IMG/VR virus record: IMGVR_UViG_3300035181_001003
Coordinates: 1-64,000 of that record
Strand: one strand, 5' to 3'
From: a virus
DNA: 64,000 bases
Positions 23,481-31,712 of the stretch are shown in pieces. The notes below the pieces were generated by a model. That model searched no databases. It saw only the letters and a list, made by a program, of their open reading frames with translations, and was not told where the DNA came from. A program made the translations under genes and the position numbers. Each line of letters opens with the position of its first letter. Position 1 is the first letter of the stretch.

Positions 23481-24221
23481 TTACTTAAGGATGATTTTAG
23501 AACGTTTTATCTTAAAAATAGGTCCGGTTGAAACATTATTCACTGTTTCAGCTACTTTCTTGACTTTTTTTTCACTGTTTCCTGGTTCTATTGACTTAAG
23601 TAAACCCATCTTAACTGGAGGTGTAGCATTTGCTACAACTTCCTTATCTTGAGACGTGGATTTAGAAACTGGTTTCTTTACAGTAGTAGATTTGAAAATG
23701 GATTTCACATCAGCGACGGTAACCTTCTTACGTGCAGGCGGAACTGCTTTTTCAACCGACTTAAGCAGCGAGTTAACGACCTTAGGCTGAGCTGGAGCTT
23801 CAACTGTAACTGCAGGCTCTGGAGCTGGTGGCGAAACTCCTGGCATTGGAGGAACGACTGGCTCTGGGGTTGGTACTTCAGCTGGCTCTGGGGTTGGTAC
23901 TTCAGCTGGCTTTACCTCTGGATGAATTTCAATCTCATCACCAACTTCACCGGTAATGGAAGCAACTCCCTTAAATGGGGTGAATAAACGATTGTTGAGA
24001 AGAACATTGATGGCAATACTCACCTCACCTTCACCAAAAAGGTGACCTGGGTTATCGATAAGTGCAATCCAATCATCTCCATCCTGCTTAGCTGAGAAGC
24101 TTTGCGACTTGGAATTCTTTTCAAGAACGACAGACACAGACTGAGGAGCACTTGAAGTACCAGCTACACCAACCTTGAAGGTCAGTTCTATTTGTTTGTT
24201 GGAAGGGAATGACAATTCCAT
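23481..24221 (-). CDS. Putative structural protein with PTPEP linker, 246 aa
   Basis: Start placed at 24221 (MELSFPSNKQIELTFKV) with AGGA upstream, because the longer frame abuts the late promoter at 24249. The N-terminal 100 residues look like a beta-sandwich, followed by a Pro-rich linker with tandem PAEVPTPE repeats (about 108-150) and a basic C-terminal half with Lys-rich repeats (SLLKSVEKA, GLLKSIEPG). The layout suggests a virion or scaffold-type protein. The late promoter supports that; exact role unknown. Confidence 0.7.
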   Translation of the reverse strand: MELSFPSNKQIELTFKVGVAGTSSAPQSVSVVLEKNSKSQSFSAKQDGDDWIALIDNPGHLFGEGEVSIAINVLLNNRLFTPFKGVASITGEVGDEIEIHPEVKPAEVPTPEPAEVPTPEPVVPPMPGVSPPAPEPAVTVEAPAQPKVVNSLLKSVEKAVPPARKKVTVADVKSIFKSTTVKKPVSKSTSQDKEVVANATPPVKMGLLKSIEPGNSEKKVKKVAETVNNVSTGPIFKIKRSKIILK

Positions 24222-24248
24222 TTTAAAGAATCCTGAATTTGATAGCAA

Positions 24249-24256
24249 TATTTATA
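24249..24256 (-). promoter_or_regulatory. T4-type late promoter TATAAATA
   Basis: Perfect consensus on the minus strand, 28 bases above the ATG at 24221. It overlaps the 3' end of the GIY-YIG relic at 24252-24537. Confidence 0.7.
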
Positions 24257-24537
24257 CATACTGGCATTTGAAACCTTTATGTTGCTTCGGCCTGCCGTTC
24301 TTAGCAATGATAGTCATATTTCCCTGATTAAGCGAGCGTGCTTTACAGAAGCTATTCAGATTAGAAATAACCTGTTCCTCACCAGATGGAAAAATAATCT
24401 TAATTTCTCTTGTTCAATAATTTACTTAGTCGTGTTTGCTTTGATTGAAGATGAGATTTGGCCCAATGGCCCTTGCCAACATATATTAGTGAATCGTTCT
24501 TAGGATTAAACCAAATGTAGCAGTAGAAATTATGCAT
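24252..24537 (-). pseudogene. Decayed GIY-YIG homing endonuclease
   Basis: The ATG at 24537 begins MHNFYCYIWFNPKNDSLIYV then GKGH: the FY-x-Y-(x11)-YVGKG start of the GIY-YIG nuclease domain. This frame stops at TAA (24400-24402). In another frame the remaining 145 bases encode a typical C-terminal DNA-binding segment (IIFPSGEEQVISNLNSFC, RPKQHKGFKC). Most of the nuclease domain between the two is missing, so an internal deletion plus frameshift has destroyed the gene. It overlaps the 3' end of the gene at 24530. Confidence 0.75.
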
Positions 24538-24910
24538 TTAGAACGTGCATTCTAAAATCAGTAATACTTACTTGTTCGTCTATTTGATCAGAAACTGATA
24601 TACCGTAAACAGTTACCACAGGATCAAAGCTTGGGCGTTCAAGTATCTGACTGAAGGTCTGCCCAGCAAACTGGATAGTGACCGACACGTGCGACTGTTC
24701 AAGGTTAGTGATCTCAACATCATCGTCTCTATCAGCATCTCTTCTGAAGATGCTCATAGGAACCTGCGTTACAGGATTAACGTGCTGTGGATGTCCACGC
24801 TCACCTATAACAGGAACTGGTGGACGCAGACTATCAATGATAGCCTGCCGACGTCTTCCACACAGGGTGTTAATTGTGAACTCGTTAATCGAGCAGGCGT
24901 TAATTGACAT
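24530..24910 (-). CDS. Putative virion structural protein, 126 aa
   Basis: It begins MSINACSINEFTINTLC and continues as a beta-rich protein without membrane segments. Proteins with this kind of N-terminus occur in the structural region of T4-like phages, but I cannot name a T4 equivalent. It directly follows the peptidase-like gene at 24911. Confidence 0.6.
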   Translation of the reverse strand: MSINACSINEFTINTLCGRRRQAIIDSLRPPVPVIGERGHPQHVNPVTQVPMSIFRRDADRDDDVEITNLEQSHVSVTIQFAGQTFSQILERPSFDPVVTVYGISVSDQIDEQVSITDFRMHVLNA

Positions 24911-25546
24911 TTATCTCTTTATTTCAAGAACAACCTCAAAGTCTGGGCAGTCTCTGAACATTTGAGGAGTAAGATTGTTGATCTTATTTATCATGCGATC
25001 AAAGTTGGCAAAGTCGGTTGCATAGTTTTGTTCACCTTGAAGAGCATCTCTAACTAATTCAACACAACTTACTGCTTTATCATTTGAAAGATCAAATAGC
25101 GTATCATATGGTTTACCGACTTCTGATTTTGCTTTGTCTAGAACTAATGTCCATTGGTCAATTGACATATTACGTGGCTTCAGAAGAGCAACCCCATCAC
25201 AGTCGCCAAATACTTCATCAAACGTGGAATACTTTGACCCAACTCCAACAGCCTCAACCAAACGGAAATCTTCTTTTCCTGGGGCATCACCTTCAAGATT
25301 CATGCATACATGGCCATAAGTGCTCCATCTTCCTGTACAGCAGAATCCAGCCAAGCTAATTGCATAAGTTGACAAATGATTACTATGTCGTGTAGCAATA
25401 ATGTAATAATCTTTTTCGAGCATAGACATGATCAGTGCTTTATCCGCATCTGTAATTGGATGAGTTTGTTTCCAATTAATTTTACCGATAGTAGATGAAA
25501 TCCAATTCACCAACCATCCAAAATACTTTCTAAGAAAATCTTGCAT
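24911..25546 (-). CDS. Permuted papain-fold (YiiX/NlpC-P60-like) peptidase, 211 aa
   Basis: The order of catalytic residues is that of the permuted papain fold: His in YGHVCMNL, an acidic residue in VEAVGVG, and Cys in SCVELVRDAL after GKPYDTLFDL. Members hydrolyse amide or thioester bonds in peptidoglycan, lipoproteins or lipids. An N-terminal hydrophobic stretch (about 1-22) may associate with membrane or virion. In this fibre-gene context a role in cell-wall penetration is plausible but unproven. Confidence 0.6.
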   Translation of the reverse strand: MQDFLRKYFGWLVNWISSTIGKINWKQTHPITDADKALIMSMLEKDYYIIATRHSNHLSTYAISLAGFCCTGRWSTYGHVCMNLEGDAPGKEDFRLVEAVGVGSKYSTFDEVFGDCDGVALLKPRNMSIDQWTLVLDKAKSEVGKPYDTLFDLSNDKAVSCVELVRDALQGEQNYATDFANFDRMINKINNLTPQMFRDCPDFEVVLEIKR

Positions 25547-25548
25547 AG

Positions 25549-26049
25549 TTATTCTCCATACACTTTAGGCCAACCTTGTGAAAAATCATATGTATCTGGG
25601 TGAGATGAAGCCATCATAGCTACTCTATGATGCTCCGCAACTCCGAAGATTACCATATCCTGTGTTGCAACAGCAAAGAACAATTGCTGCGCCAACTGTG
25701 GGGTCATAGGAATGAATGAACCATCCATAGTCTTCCACATAATGCCTGGCGGCATATTCGTCCCCATCATAACTAATCCCAGTTGTTGAATACGGGAGAA
25801 GTCATCTGAGTTAAACCATTTGTCTACAACGAAAGTACCTAATACTTTACGTTGATCTCTGTACGTTTGAATTTCTTTCCACTTGTTATTCTGAAGAACC
25901 TTTATAAGATATGGATCTAATTCTGATTTTGGTGGTATAGGATCGCCGCTAACATGCATTAGATTATTATACTCGTATGCTGAGCCGTCAGCAGTAGCGC
26001 CCACATTAGGGAAAAATTGTGATATGACGTCAATGTAGCTAGCAGCCAT
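25549..26049 (-). CDS. Putative structural protein, 166 aa
   Basis: Soluble alpha/beta protein lying between the peptidase-like gene and a fibre gene; its ATG overlaps the fibre gene stop by one base. No recognised domain. Assigned to the virion only from its position. Confidence 0.65.
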   Translation of the reverse strand: MAASYIDVISQFFPNVGATADGSAYEYNNLMHVSGDPIPPKSELDPYLIKVLQNNKWKEIQTYRDQRKVLGTFVVDKWFNSDDFSRIQQLGLVMMGTNMPPGIMWKTMDGSFIPMTPQLAQQLFFAVATQDMVIFGVAEHHRVAMMASSHPDTYDFSQGWPKVYGE

Positions 26050-26939
26050 TATAGAATCTCCCCTATTTCGAATGCAGTAACCATTTGGGCTGGAAGTGCT
26101 GTTGACATTTGGTTCCAGTATAATGTTCCGGTACCAGATGTAACTCCTATGCGTGCACTAAATGTCAGAGCTGCTGTTGATACCGATGGCTGTGCTAAGT
26201 TGATAGCAATACAAACTGGCTGATTAGCTAATGCTGATGAAACAACAAGAGACATGCCTATGCAGGTTGTCCCAGAATAAATGGCAAGATAGATAGGAAC
26301 TGATACAGTAGAATATGCGACAGTGAATGCGCAACGAATAACGAATTTAGAAGCTGCAGAGATAGGTGTGACCGATTGTGACCATACCTGGAATCCTTGA
26401 GCAGTTGTTGGAGCAGTTGAACCTAATGTCCAGCGAATACCGCTAGTCATTGCACCAGATGATTGCGGGATTGCTCCAGTAATATACTGAAGCACTTTAC
26501 CCAAAGGCTGCCACACTGCCCCATTAAATTGTTCTGCATAGTTGAGCGTGGAATTCCAACGTGTTTGACCATTGTTAGGAGCAACCGGCCGCTGGGCTGT
26601 TGTGCCCGTGGGGAATGTAAGACCGCCAAAACCTGGCATAATTGCATTATCAGCTAGACCAATTGTCGCTGCACCAGCCGATGACAAAACAGTTGTTTCA
26701 TTTGCTTTAGGAGAGAGAGTAAGATTACTACCTACCTCATCCCACGTAGCACCGTTGTCTCTAAAGATACCTAATACTGACGTGTCGATAAACATTCTTC
26801 CAGCAACACCAGCGGTTGGTCTAACACTTGCTATGCCAGAAGATAATGATGGCACTGTACCGTCGTTCAAGACAACAGGGCTACCATTGACGGTTGGTGC
26901 TGATGCAAATGAATACGTACCTAAAACTTCCGTTGTCAT
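26049..26939 (-). CDS. Tail-fibre/tip-like protein, 296 aa
   Basis: Gly/Ser/Thr/Val-rich beta protein. It contains GLTFPTGTTAQRPVAPNNGQTRWNS, whose core TTAQRP-x-x-x-x-G-x-x-R-x-N is repeated in the fibre proteins at 27654, 29106 and 31713 and occurs in many phage and prophage fibres. The C-terminal 140 residues resemble a jelly-roll ligand-binding domain. It overlaps the LamG-like gene by 4 bases. Confidence 0.7.
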   Translation of the reverse strand: MTTEVLGTYSFASAPTVNGSPVVLNDGTVPSLSSGIASVRPTAGVAGRMFIDTSVLGIFRDNGATWDEVGSNLTLSPKANETTVLSSAGAATIGLADNAIMPGFGGLTFPTGTTAQRPVAPNNGQTRWNSTLNYAEQFNGAVWQPLGKVLQYITGAIPQSSGAMTSGIRWTLGSTAPTTAQGFQVWSQSVTPISAASKFVIRCAFTVAYSTVSVPIYLAIYSGTTCIGMSLVVSSALANQPVCIAINLAQPSVSTAALTFSARIGVTSGTGTLYWNQMSTALPAQMVTAFEIGEIL

Positions 26940-27652
26940 AATACTGGCCTTATATTTGAATCTGCATATGAAGCTATGTAAGTATAAGTTATAGCTGTTC
27001 CATTGCCGGAATAAAGCATAGGATTATTGTGTCCTGACAGATCAACTGCACCTGTCACAGTAGCTCCCTCTGCTAATTCATCAAACTCATATCTAACAAT
27101 TTCTCCATAAAAAATACCATTACGCGTACCAGCAGAATTATAAATTGTTAATAGTTCGTCAGCAGATAAAGTTCTGCCATAATAACTATATGCATCTAAT
27201 GTATACGTTGCTGTCTCATAAGCATTACCTGTTGGTGGGTACCCATTGATATAAATTTGGGTGAATGTCCCAGTAACTGTATTGCCCGTAGTTGTATTTA
27301 GTAGAACCCCATTAAGATATAATCTATGCGAAGTACCATCGAATGTATATGTAACCATCGCATATTTGTTGCTAAATGGTGTCATGACACCATTTGTGCT
27401 GGTTACTAACATTGTCCCCCCATATGTCCAGACAGCTAAATCTCCGGCGCCATTGCGCGTGCCAATCTGTAATCCTGTTGTAGGTGTACCAGTTAAGGGG
27501 GTGCCGTCGTACATACCAACAAAGCTAGATACTGTCCCAGCATTCCAATTTGCATTGATCCAGATATTTATAGTGTAGGGATCAATCGATCTTAGAAAAT
27601 TGGCGCCAGCCACATACATGTGCGAGTTTGACGAATTAAGCTTAATAGCCAT
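26936..27652 (-). CDS. LamG/concanavalin-like fibre-associated protein, 238 aa
   Basis: The alternating pattern YTINIWINANW, YAMVTYTFDGTSHRLYLNG and AYSYYGRTLSADEL is the classical LamG-like jelly-roll (the W-x-x-x signature, the YLNG turn and the R-x-L-x-x-x-E terminal motif). These domains bind glycans. Located among tail-fibre genes, it likely contributes to receptor recognition. One base separates it from the next fibre gene. Confidence 0.75.
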   Translation of the reverse strand: MAIKLNSSNSHMYVAGANFLRSIDPYTINIWINANWNAGTVSSFVGMYDGTPLTGTPTTGLQIGTRNGAGDLAVWTYGGTMLVTSTNGVMTPFSNKYAMVTYTFDGTSHRLYLNGVLLNTTTGNTVTGTFTQIYINGYPPTGNAYETATYTLDAYSYYGRTLSADELLTIYNSAGTRNGIFYGEIVRYEFDELAEGATVTGAVDLSGHNNPMLYSGNGTAITYTYIASYADSNIRPVL

Positions 27653-27653
27653 A

Positions 27654-29093
27654 TTACGAGAACTCCAGTGTAAGCTCTGCTAGTAAGAATGCAAATGCAA
27701 GGTTGGTGCCAGTAAAACCGCTAGTAGGTCTAGTCATTTCAAACTGATACAAGTTACCAGCAGTTAATCCTAGGGAGGATAATGTAAGTGTTTGATTAAA
27801 ATACTGAAAGAATGCATTCGTTGGAATCACATTATTTGCTAGATTGGAGCCAGACCACATTCCCATAGCAGCACCACTTGGGATCAATCTGTTGTATAAC
27901 TTGAACATTACAACAGATGATGCTGTGGGTGCTGTGGCTGGACGACCTTTAAGTCTAATAGTTACCTGTGTAGCGCCCTGTGGGATGGAGCACATGAAGC
28001 CAACACCAGTTTCGGTAGTATTTGAAAATGAACGAACGTTAAATGCAGGATTTGCTGGGTCAGTTGTTACAGGGGATAAACCATTAACAGCAAAGTCTGT
28101 GCTATTAACAGAGTCTAATGAGTTAGCAAAATAAGTATAACGTGCACCAATGGTAATATTCGAAACACCTGCACCACCATCTGTCACATTAACGGCCTGA
28201 CCAACAAAATTTAATTTTGTTGCTGCTGTATTAACTGTTACACCACCAAGAGCAGTGATAACTGCTGAAGGAGTAGCTACACCTGTGATTGATGACCCAA
28301 ATGCTACTACAACTACTCTAAGTGTTCTAGAGTTTCCAGTAACTTGAACCCGGACATTATTAGCAGAAGTAAGTGTAACTAGATCTGGTTGAACAACAAT
28401 ATTTGTTGAACTGTCAAAGACTGTTACGACCACACTATATGTTCCCAAATTATGAGGGAAATCTGCATAGTAAGTTGTTCCAGAAATAAGTGTCCATGCC
28501 TGCCCACCAGTCTGCCCGAATCCGATTAATCCCGCTGCACTTCCAGCGCCATCAGAGTTAGAATTTACCCAGCGAGAACCATTATAAGTAAGATACTGCC
28601 CAGCAGTAGCTGAAGTTATCGTTACATCATTTAAATCATTCTGCGCTAGACCAATTGTTCTGAATGTAGGTGTTCCTGCGTTTCCAGATGGAGCGGCAAA
28701 AAACGTATTGGCTGCTTGAGATGCAAGAGCTGCTGTTAGTGTTCCAGATGAAGTAACTGGCGAACCACTGACAGAAAAAATTGATGGTAATGACAGAGCA
28801 ACTGAAGTTACTGTACCAGTACCTGCAGCTGAAATGGTTGAGACACCATTTGACGTAGCAATAGAAATGCCTGTACCTGCAGCGATTGCTCCCTGCGACA
28901 TCCAAGTAGTTCCTGTATAGTATTCTAATTGAGAAGTATCAGTATTAATACGGATGGAACCAGCAACAGGAGTAGATGTTCTGCTCGCAGTAGCACCAGC
29001 TGGGATATTAACTCCAGCTGTTCCGCCTAAGGTAATTGAATCTACCCCTGATGTCCAAGGGTAGATTACTTCAAAGCTGTGGTCAAATTCCAC
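27654..29093 (-). CDS. Tail-fibre protein, 479 aa
   Basis: N-terminal MEFDHSFEVIYPWTSG, then a TTAQRP-like turn (RTSTPVAGSIRINTDTSQLEYY), the module TVTSVALSLPSIFSVSGSPV shared almost word for word with the 864-aa fibre, and a distinct C-terminal beta domain (about 340-479) likely to be the tip. Shared modules indicate exchange or duplication within the locus. Confidence 0.8.
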   Translation of the reverse strand: MEFDHSFEVIYPWTSGVDSITLGGTAGVNIPAGATASRTSTPVAGSIRINTDTSQLEYYTGTTWMSQGAIAAGTGISIATSNGVSTISAAGTGTVTSVALSLPSIFSVSGSPVTSSGTLTAALASQAANTFFAAPSGNAGTPTFRTIGLAQNDLNDVTITSATAGQYLTYNGSRWVNSNSDGAGSAAGLIGFGQTGGQAWTLISGTTYYADFPHNLGTYSVVVTVFDSSTNIVVQPDLVTLTSANNVRVQVTGNSRTLRVVVVAFGSSITGVATPSAVITALGGVTVNTAATKLNFVGQAVNVTDGGAGVSNITIGARYTYFANSLDSVNSTDFAVNGLSPVTTDPANPAFNVRSFSNTTETGVGFMCSIPQGATQVTIRLKGRPATAPTASSVVMFKLYNRLIPSGAAMGMWSGSNLANNVIPTNAFFQYFNQTLTLSSLGLTAGNLYQFEMTRPTSGFTGTNLAFAFLLAELTLEFS

Positions 29094-29105
29094 TTTTACT
29101 TCCTA

Positions 29106-31700
29106 TTAGTTAGTTACAACAACTGCCTTAACAGAAGCAACCCAGCGGATTGTCTTAGCTGCTTCGCCAGTAACTGTTACCTTGATAGAACCATTTGTTG
29201 TATCAGCTGATACGCTGCAATCCCAGCCTACGTTTGTTTCACCAAGAACAGTCTTAGATGGAGTACCCGTAAGAGCTGTAGAAGCTGAGGTTGTATCCTT
29301 ACGGATGTTACCTTCGAACTTATAGCCAGCAGCACCACCAGTAGCATCAGTGCGACGTGCTGTTACCATAATCGTGAATGATGCTGCAGAGTTATTAGGA
29401 AGAACAAAACGCTGGGTGCCAGTTACACCGTCAAGGAACAATTCAGTTGCTGTTGCAGTTGTTGTAATGTTGCGAAGCAATGCTTCAACTTCTTGTGCAT
29501 CACCAGCTGTAGCGAATGAACCACTAGCAGAGACGAAGCTTCCTGGAAGAGTTGCAGAAGAACCAGAACCAACTGCTACAGAGTTTGCAGCTGCAGCTGA
29601 AGAACCAGAACCAATAGCAACTGCATTAGCACCAGCAGCTATAGGAGCTGTAGGAGTAGATGGATTTTCGACATAAAGCTTGATTGGAAGATCAGCATAT
29701 GCAAGAGCACGGAATGTAGGAGCACCAGCAGAACCATTAGGAGCTGCGAATACTGTGTTAGCTGTTTGTGAAGCAAGAGCTGCTGTCAAAGTACCTGTCG
29801 TTGTAACTGGAGAACCAGATATTGCGAAGATAGCAGGAAGAGCAAGAGCAACAGAAGTTACGCCAGTGTTGTTAACCGTGACTGCACCTGTAGCACCTGA
29901 TACAGAAATACCAGTACCAGCAACAATGGATGTAACACCAGTGTTAGCGATAGTGACTGCACCTGTAGCACCTGATACAGAAATACCGGCCCCTGCAACA
30001 TTTGATGTAACGCCAAGGTTGGTAAGTGTGATAGAACCAGCTGCATTAATTACGCCAATTTGGCCAGCAGTACCAGTGATTGTTGCAAGAACTGGTGCAC
30101 CGCCGGTTGAGCTGATAAGGATCTGTCCATTTGTGCCAGCAGCAGTAGAAGAAAGGATACCTCCAGCGCCCGCATAAACGTGACCATTAGCTGTAAGAGC
30201 TGTGTCAGTGATGTTGGCAAAAGTTGGTGAAGATGTGGTAGCGATTGACTGTGGCAATGTAAGAGTGATTGCACCAGTTGTAGCAGCACCCGTAGTACCA
30301 TTTACCATAACCTGGTTAGCAGTACCAGCAACAGAAAGAACACCAGTGTTGGTAACAGTCACAGCGCCTGTAGCAGATACATTAGCTGAAAGACCAGTAT
30401 TAGATGTGAAAGCTGTTACGCCGGTATTTGCAAGTGTAATAGAACCGGCAGCATTAGTAACAGAAACACCAGTACCAGCTGTAAGAGTAGTACGCGTGAA
30501 GCTTGTGCCATTACCAATATCAATTTGACCATTGGCTGGGGTAGTCGTAAGACCGGTACCACCAAGAGCAATAGATACTGGAGCAGTAATTGCAAAGGAA
30601 TTGCCAGTAAGTGTAAGACCCGCACCCGCAACGTATGTATTAGAACCAGAGAACTGAGACCACACAAGTGATGTAGTATCAAGAGTAATAATGTCTACAG
30701 TTTGTGTCCAGCCTGTATTAGCTTGTGAGGTACCCTGAGTAACATAAACAGCAGCGCCAACAAGTTCAGAAGCAGCGTCAGCATCCAAAGAGCGGGTCCA
30801 AGCACCAGTTGAAGCAATATAAATACCATTTGCTGAACCGGCAGTTTGGTTCTTGACAAGAACGCGATCACCAGCAACAGTAGTATATCCATCAATTGCT
30901 TGAAGACCTGAAAGAGTGATGTTACCAGTTGTAGCAGCTGCAACTTCTTGCTTCCAAGAAAGACCTGCAATAGCTTGGTCAATATAGTTCTTGTTAGCAG
31001 CATCAGTGCCAGCAACTGGAGTGCCTACGTTAGAGATAACGAAGCCACCCATGTTAAGGTTGCCACCCATGGTATCGCCAGCTTTATTTACTGGAGTATA
31101 ACCAAGAGCCGTTGTGATGTTAGCTGAAGTAGCAGCACCAGTAGATGTTACACGACCGAATGTATCAGTAGTGATCTGACCAAAGAAGCCAGCAACTGGA
31201 GTACCAGCTGTTGCGAGGTTGATTGTTGGAGCACCAGTAGTGCCGGAGCCATTGGTAACAACGATATTACCAGCAGTACCAGCGATGGTAACAGCAGAGA
31301 TAACACCTGCATTGTTAACAGTCAAACCAGAAGTTGCCAATGAAGACAAGCTTGAAAGGATTGGTGCTAAAGTGAATGTAAGAGTACCAGATGAAGTGAT
31401 TGGAGAACCACCAACTGTAAGACCCGTTGAACCGGTAGCAGTAATAGAAGTTACAGTACCACCGGTTTGCTGAACCCACGCTGTGCCATTGTAGTACTCA
31501 AGGTCAGAAATATCTGAGTTGTAACGCAATGCACCGGCTACACCGGCTGGACGTTGTGCTGTAGTACCAGCTGTTAAAACAACTGCACCTGTACCTACGA
31601 TTGAAAGAACGCCAGCTACTCCGCCAAGAGGAGGAGTAGTTGTTACGTCAAGTGTTTGAAGGCCGGTGAGAATAGTACCGGTATCGTGATTGAAATCCAT
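29106..31700 (-). CDS. Large repetitive tail-fibre protein, 864 aa
   Basis: Very Ala/Gly/Thr/Val/Ser-rich. It has a TTAQRP N-terminal turn, an ALGYTPVNKAGDTMGG attachment-type motif (about 200), a conserved GDRVLVKNQT...NGIY module (about 265-350), many TGAVTVTNTGV repeats, then a YadA-head-like stretch (AVAIGSGSSAAAANSVAVGS, about 685) and a C-terminal domain of about 150 residues. The 1235-aa neighbour has the same architecture, so they arose by duplication. Expected to form a trimeric beta-helical fibre. Confidence 0.88.
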   Translation of the reverse strand: MDFNHDTGTILTGLQTLDVTTTPPLGGVAGVLSIVGTGAVVLTAGTTAQRPAGVAGALRYNSDISDLEYYNGTAWVQQTGGTVTSITATGSTGLTVGGSPITSSGTLTFTLAPILSSLSSLATSGLTVNNAGVISAVTIAGTAGNIVVTNGSGTTGAPTINLATAGTPVAGFFGQITTDTFGRVTSTGAATSANITTALGYTPVNKAGDTMGGNLNMGGFVISNVGTPVAGTDAANKNYIDQAIAGLSWKQEVAAATTGNITLSGLQAIDGYTTVAGDRVLVKNQTAGSANGIYIASTGAWTRSLDADAASELVGAAVYVTQGTSQANTGWTQTVDIITLDTTSLVWSQFSGSNTYVAGAGLTLTGNSFAITAPVSIALGGTGLTTTPANGQIDIGNGTSFTRTTLTAGTGVSVTNAAGSITLANTGVTAFTSNTGLSANVSATGAVTVTNTGVLSVAGTANQVMVNGTTGAATTGAITLTLPQSIATTSSPTFANITDTALTANGHVYAGAGGILSSTAAGTNGQILISSTGGAPVLATITGTAGQIGVINAAGSITLTNLGVTSNVAGAGISVSGATGAVTIANTGVTSIVAGTGISVSGATGAVTVNNTGVTSVALALPAIFAISGSPVTTTGTLTAALASQTANTVFAAPNGSAGAPTFRALAYADLPIKLYVENPSTPTAPIAAGANAVAIGSGSSAAAANSVAVGSGSSATLPGSFVSASGSFATAGDAQEVEALLRNITTTATATELFLDGVTGTQRFVLPNNSAASFTIMVTARRTDATGGAAGYKFEGNIRKDTTSASTALTGTPSKTVLGETNVGWDCSVSADTTNGSIKVTVTGEAAKTIRWVASVKAVVVTN

Positions 31701-31712
31701 TTAGGAACTCCC

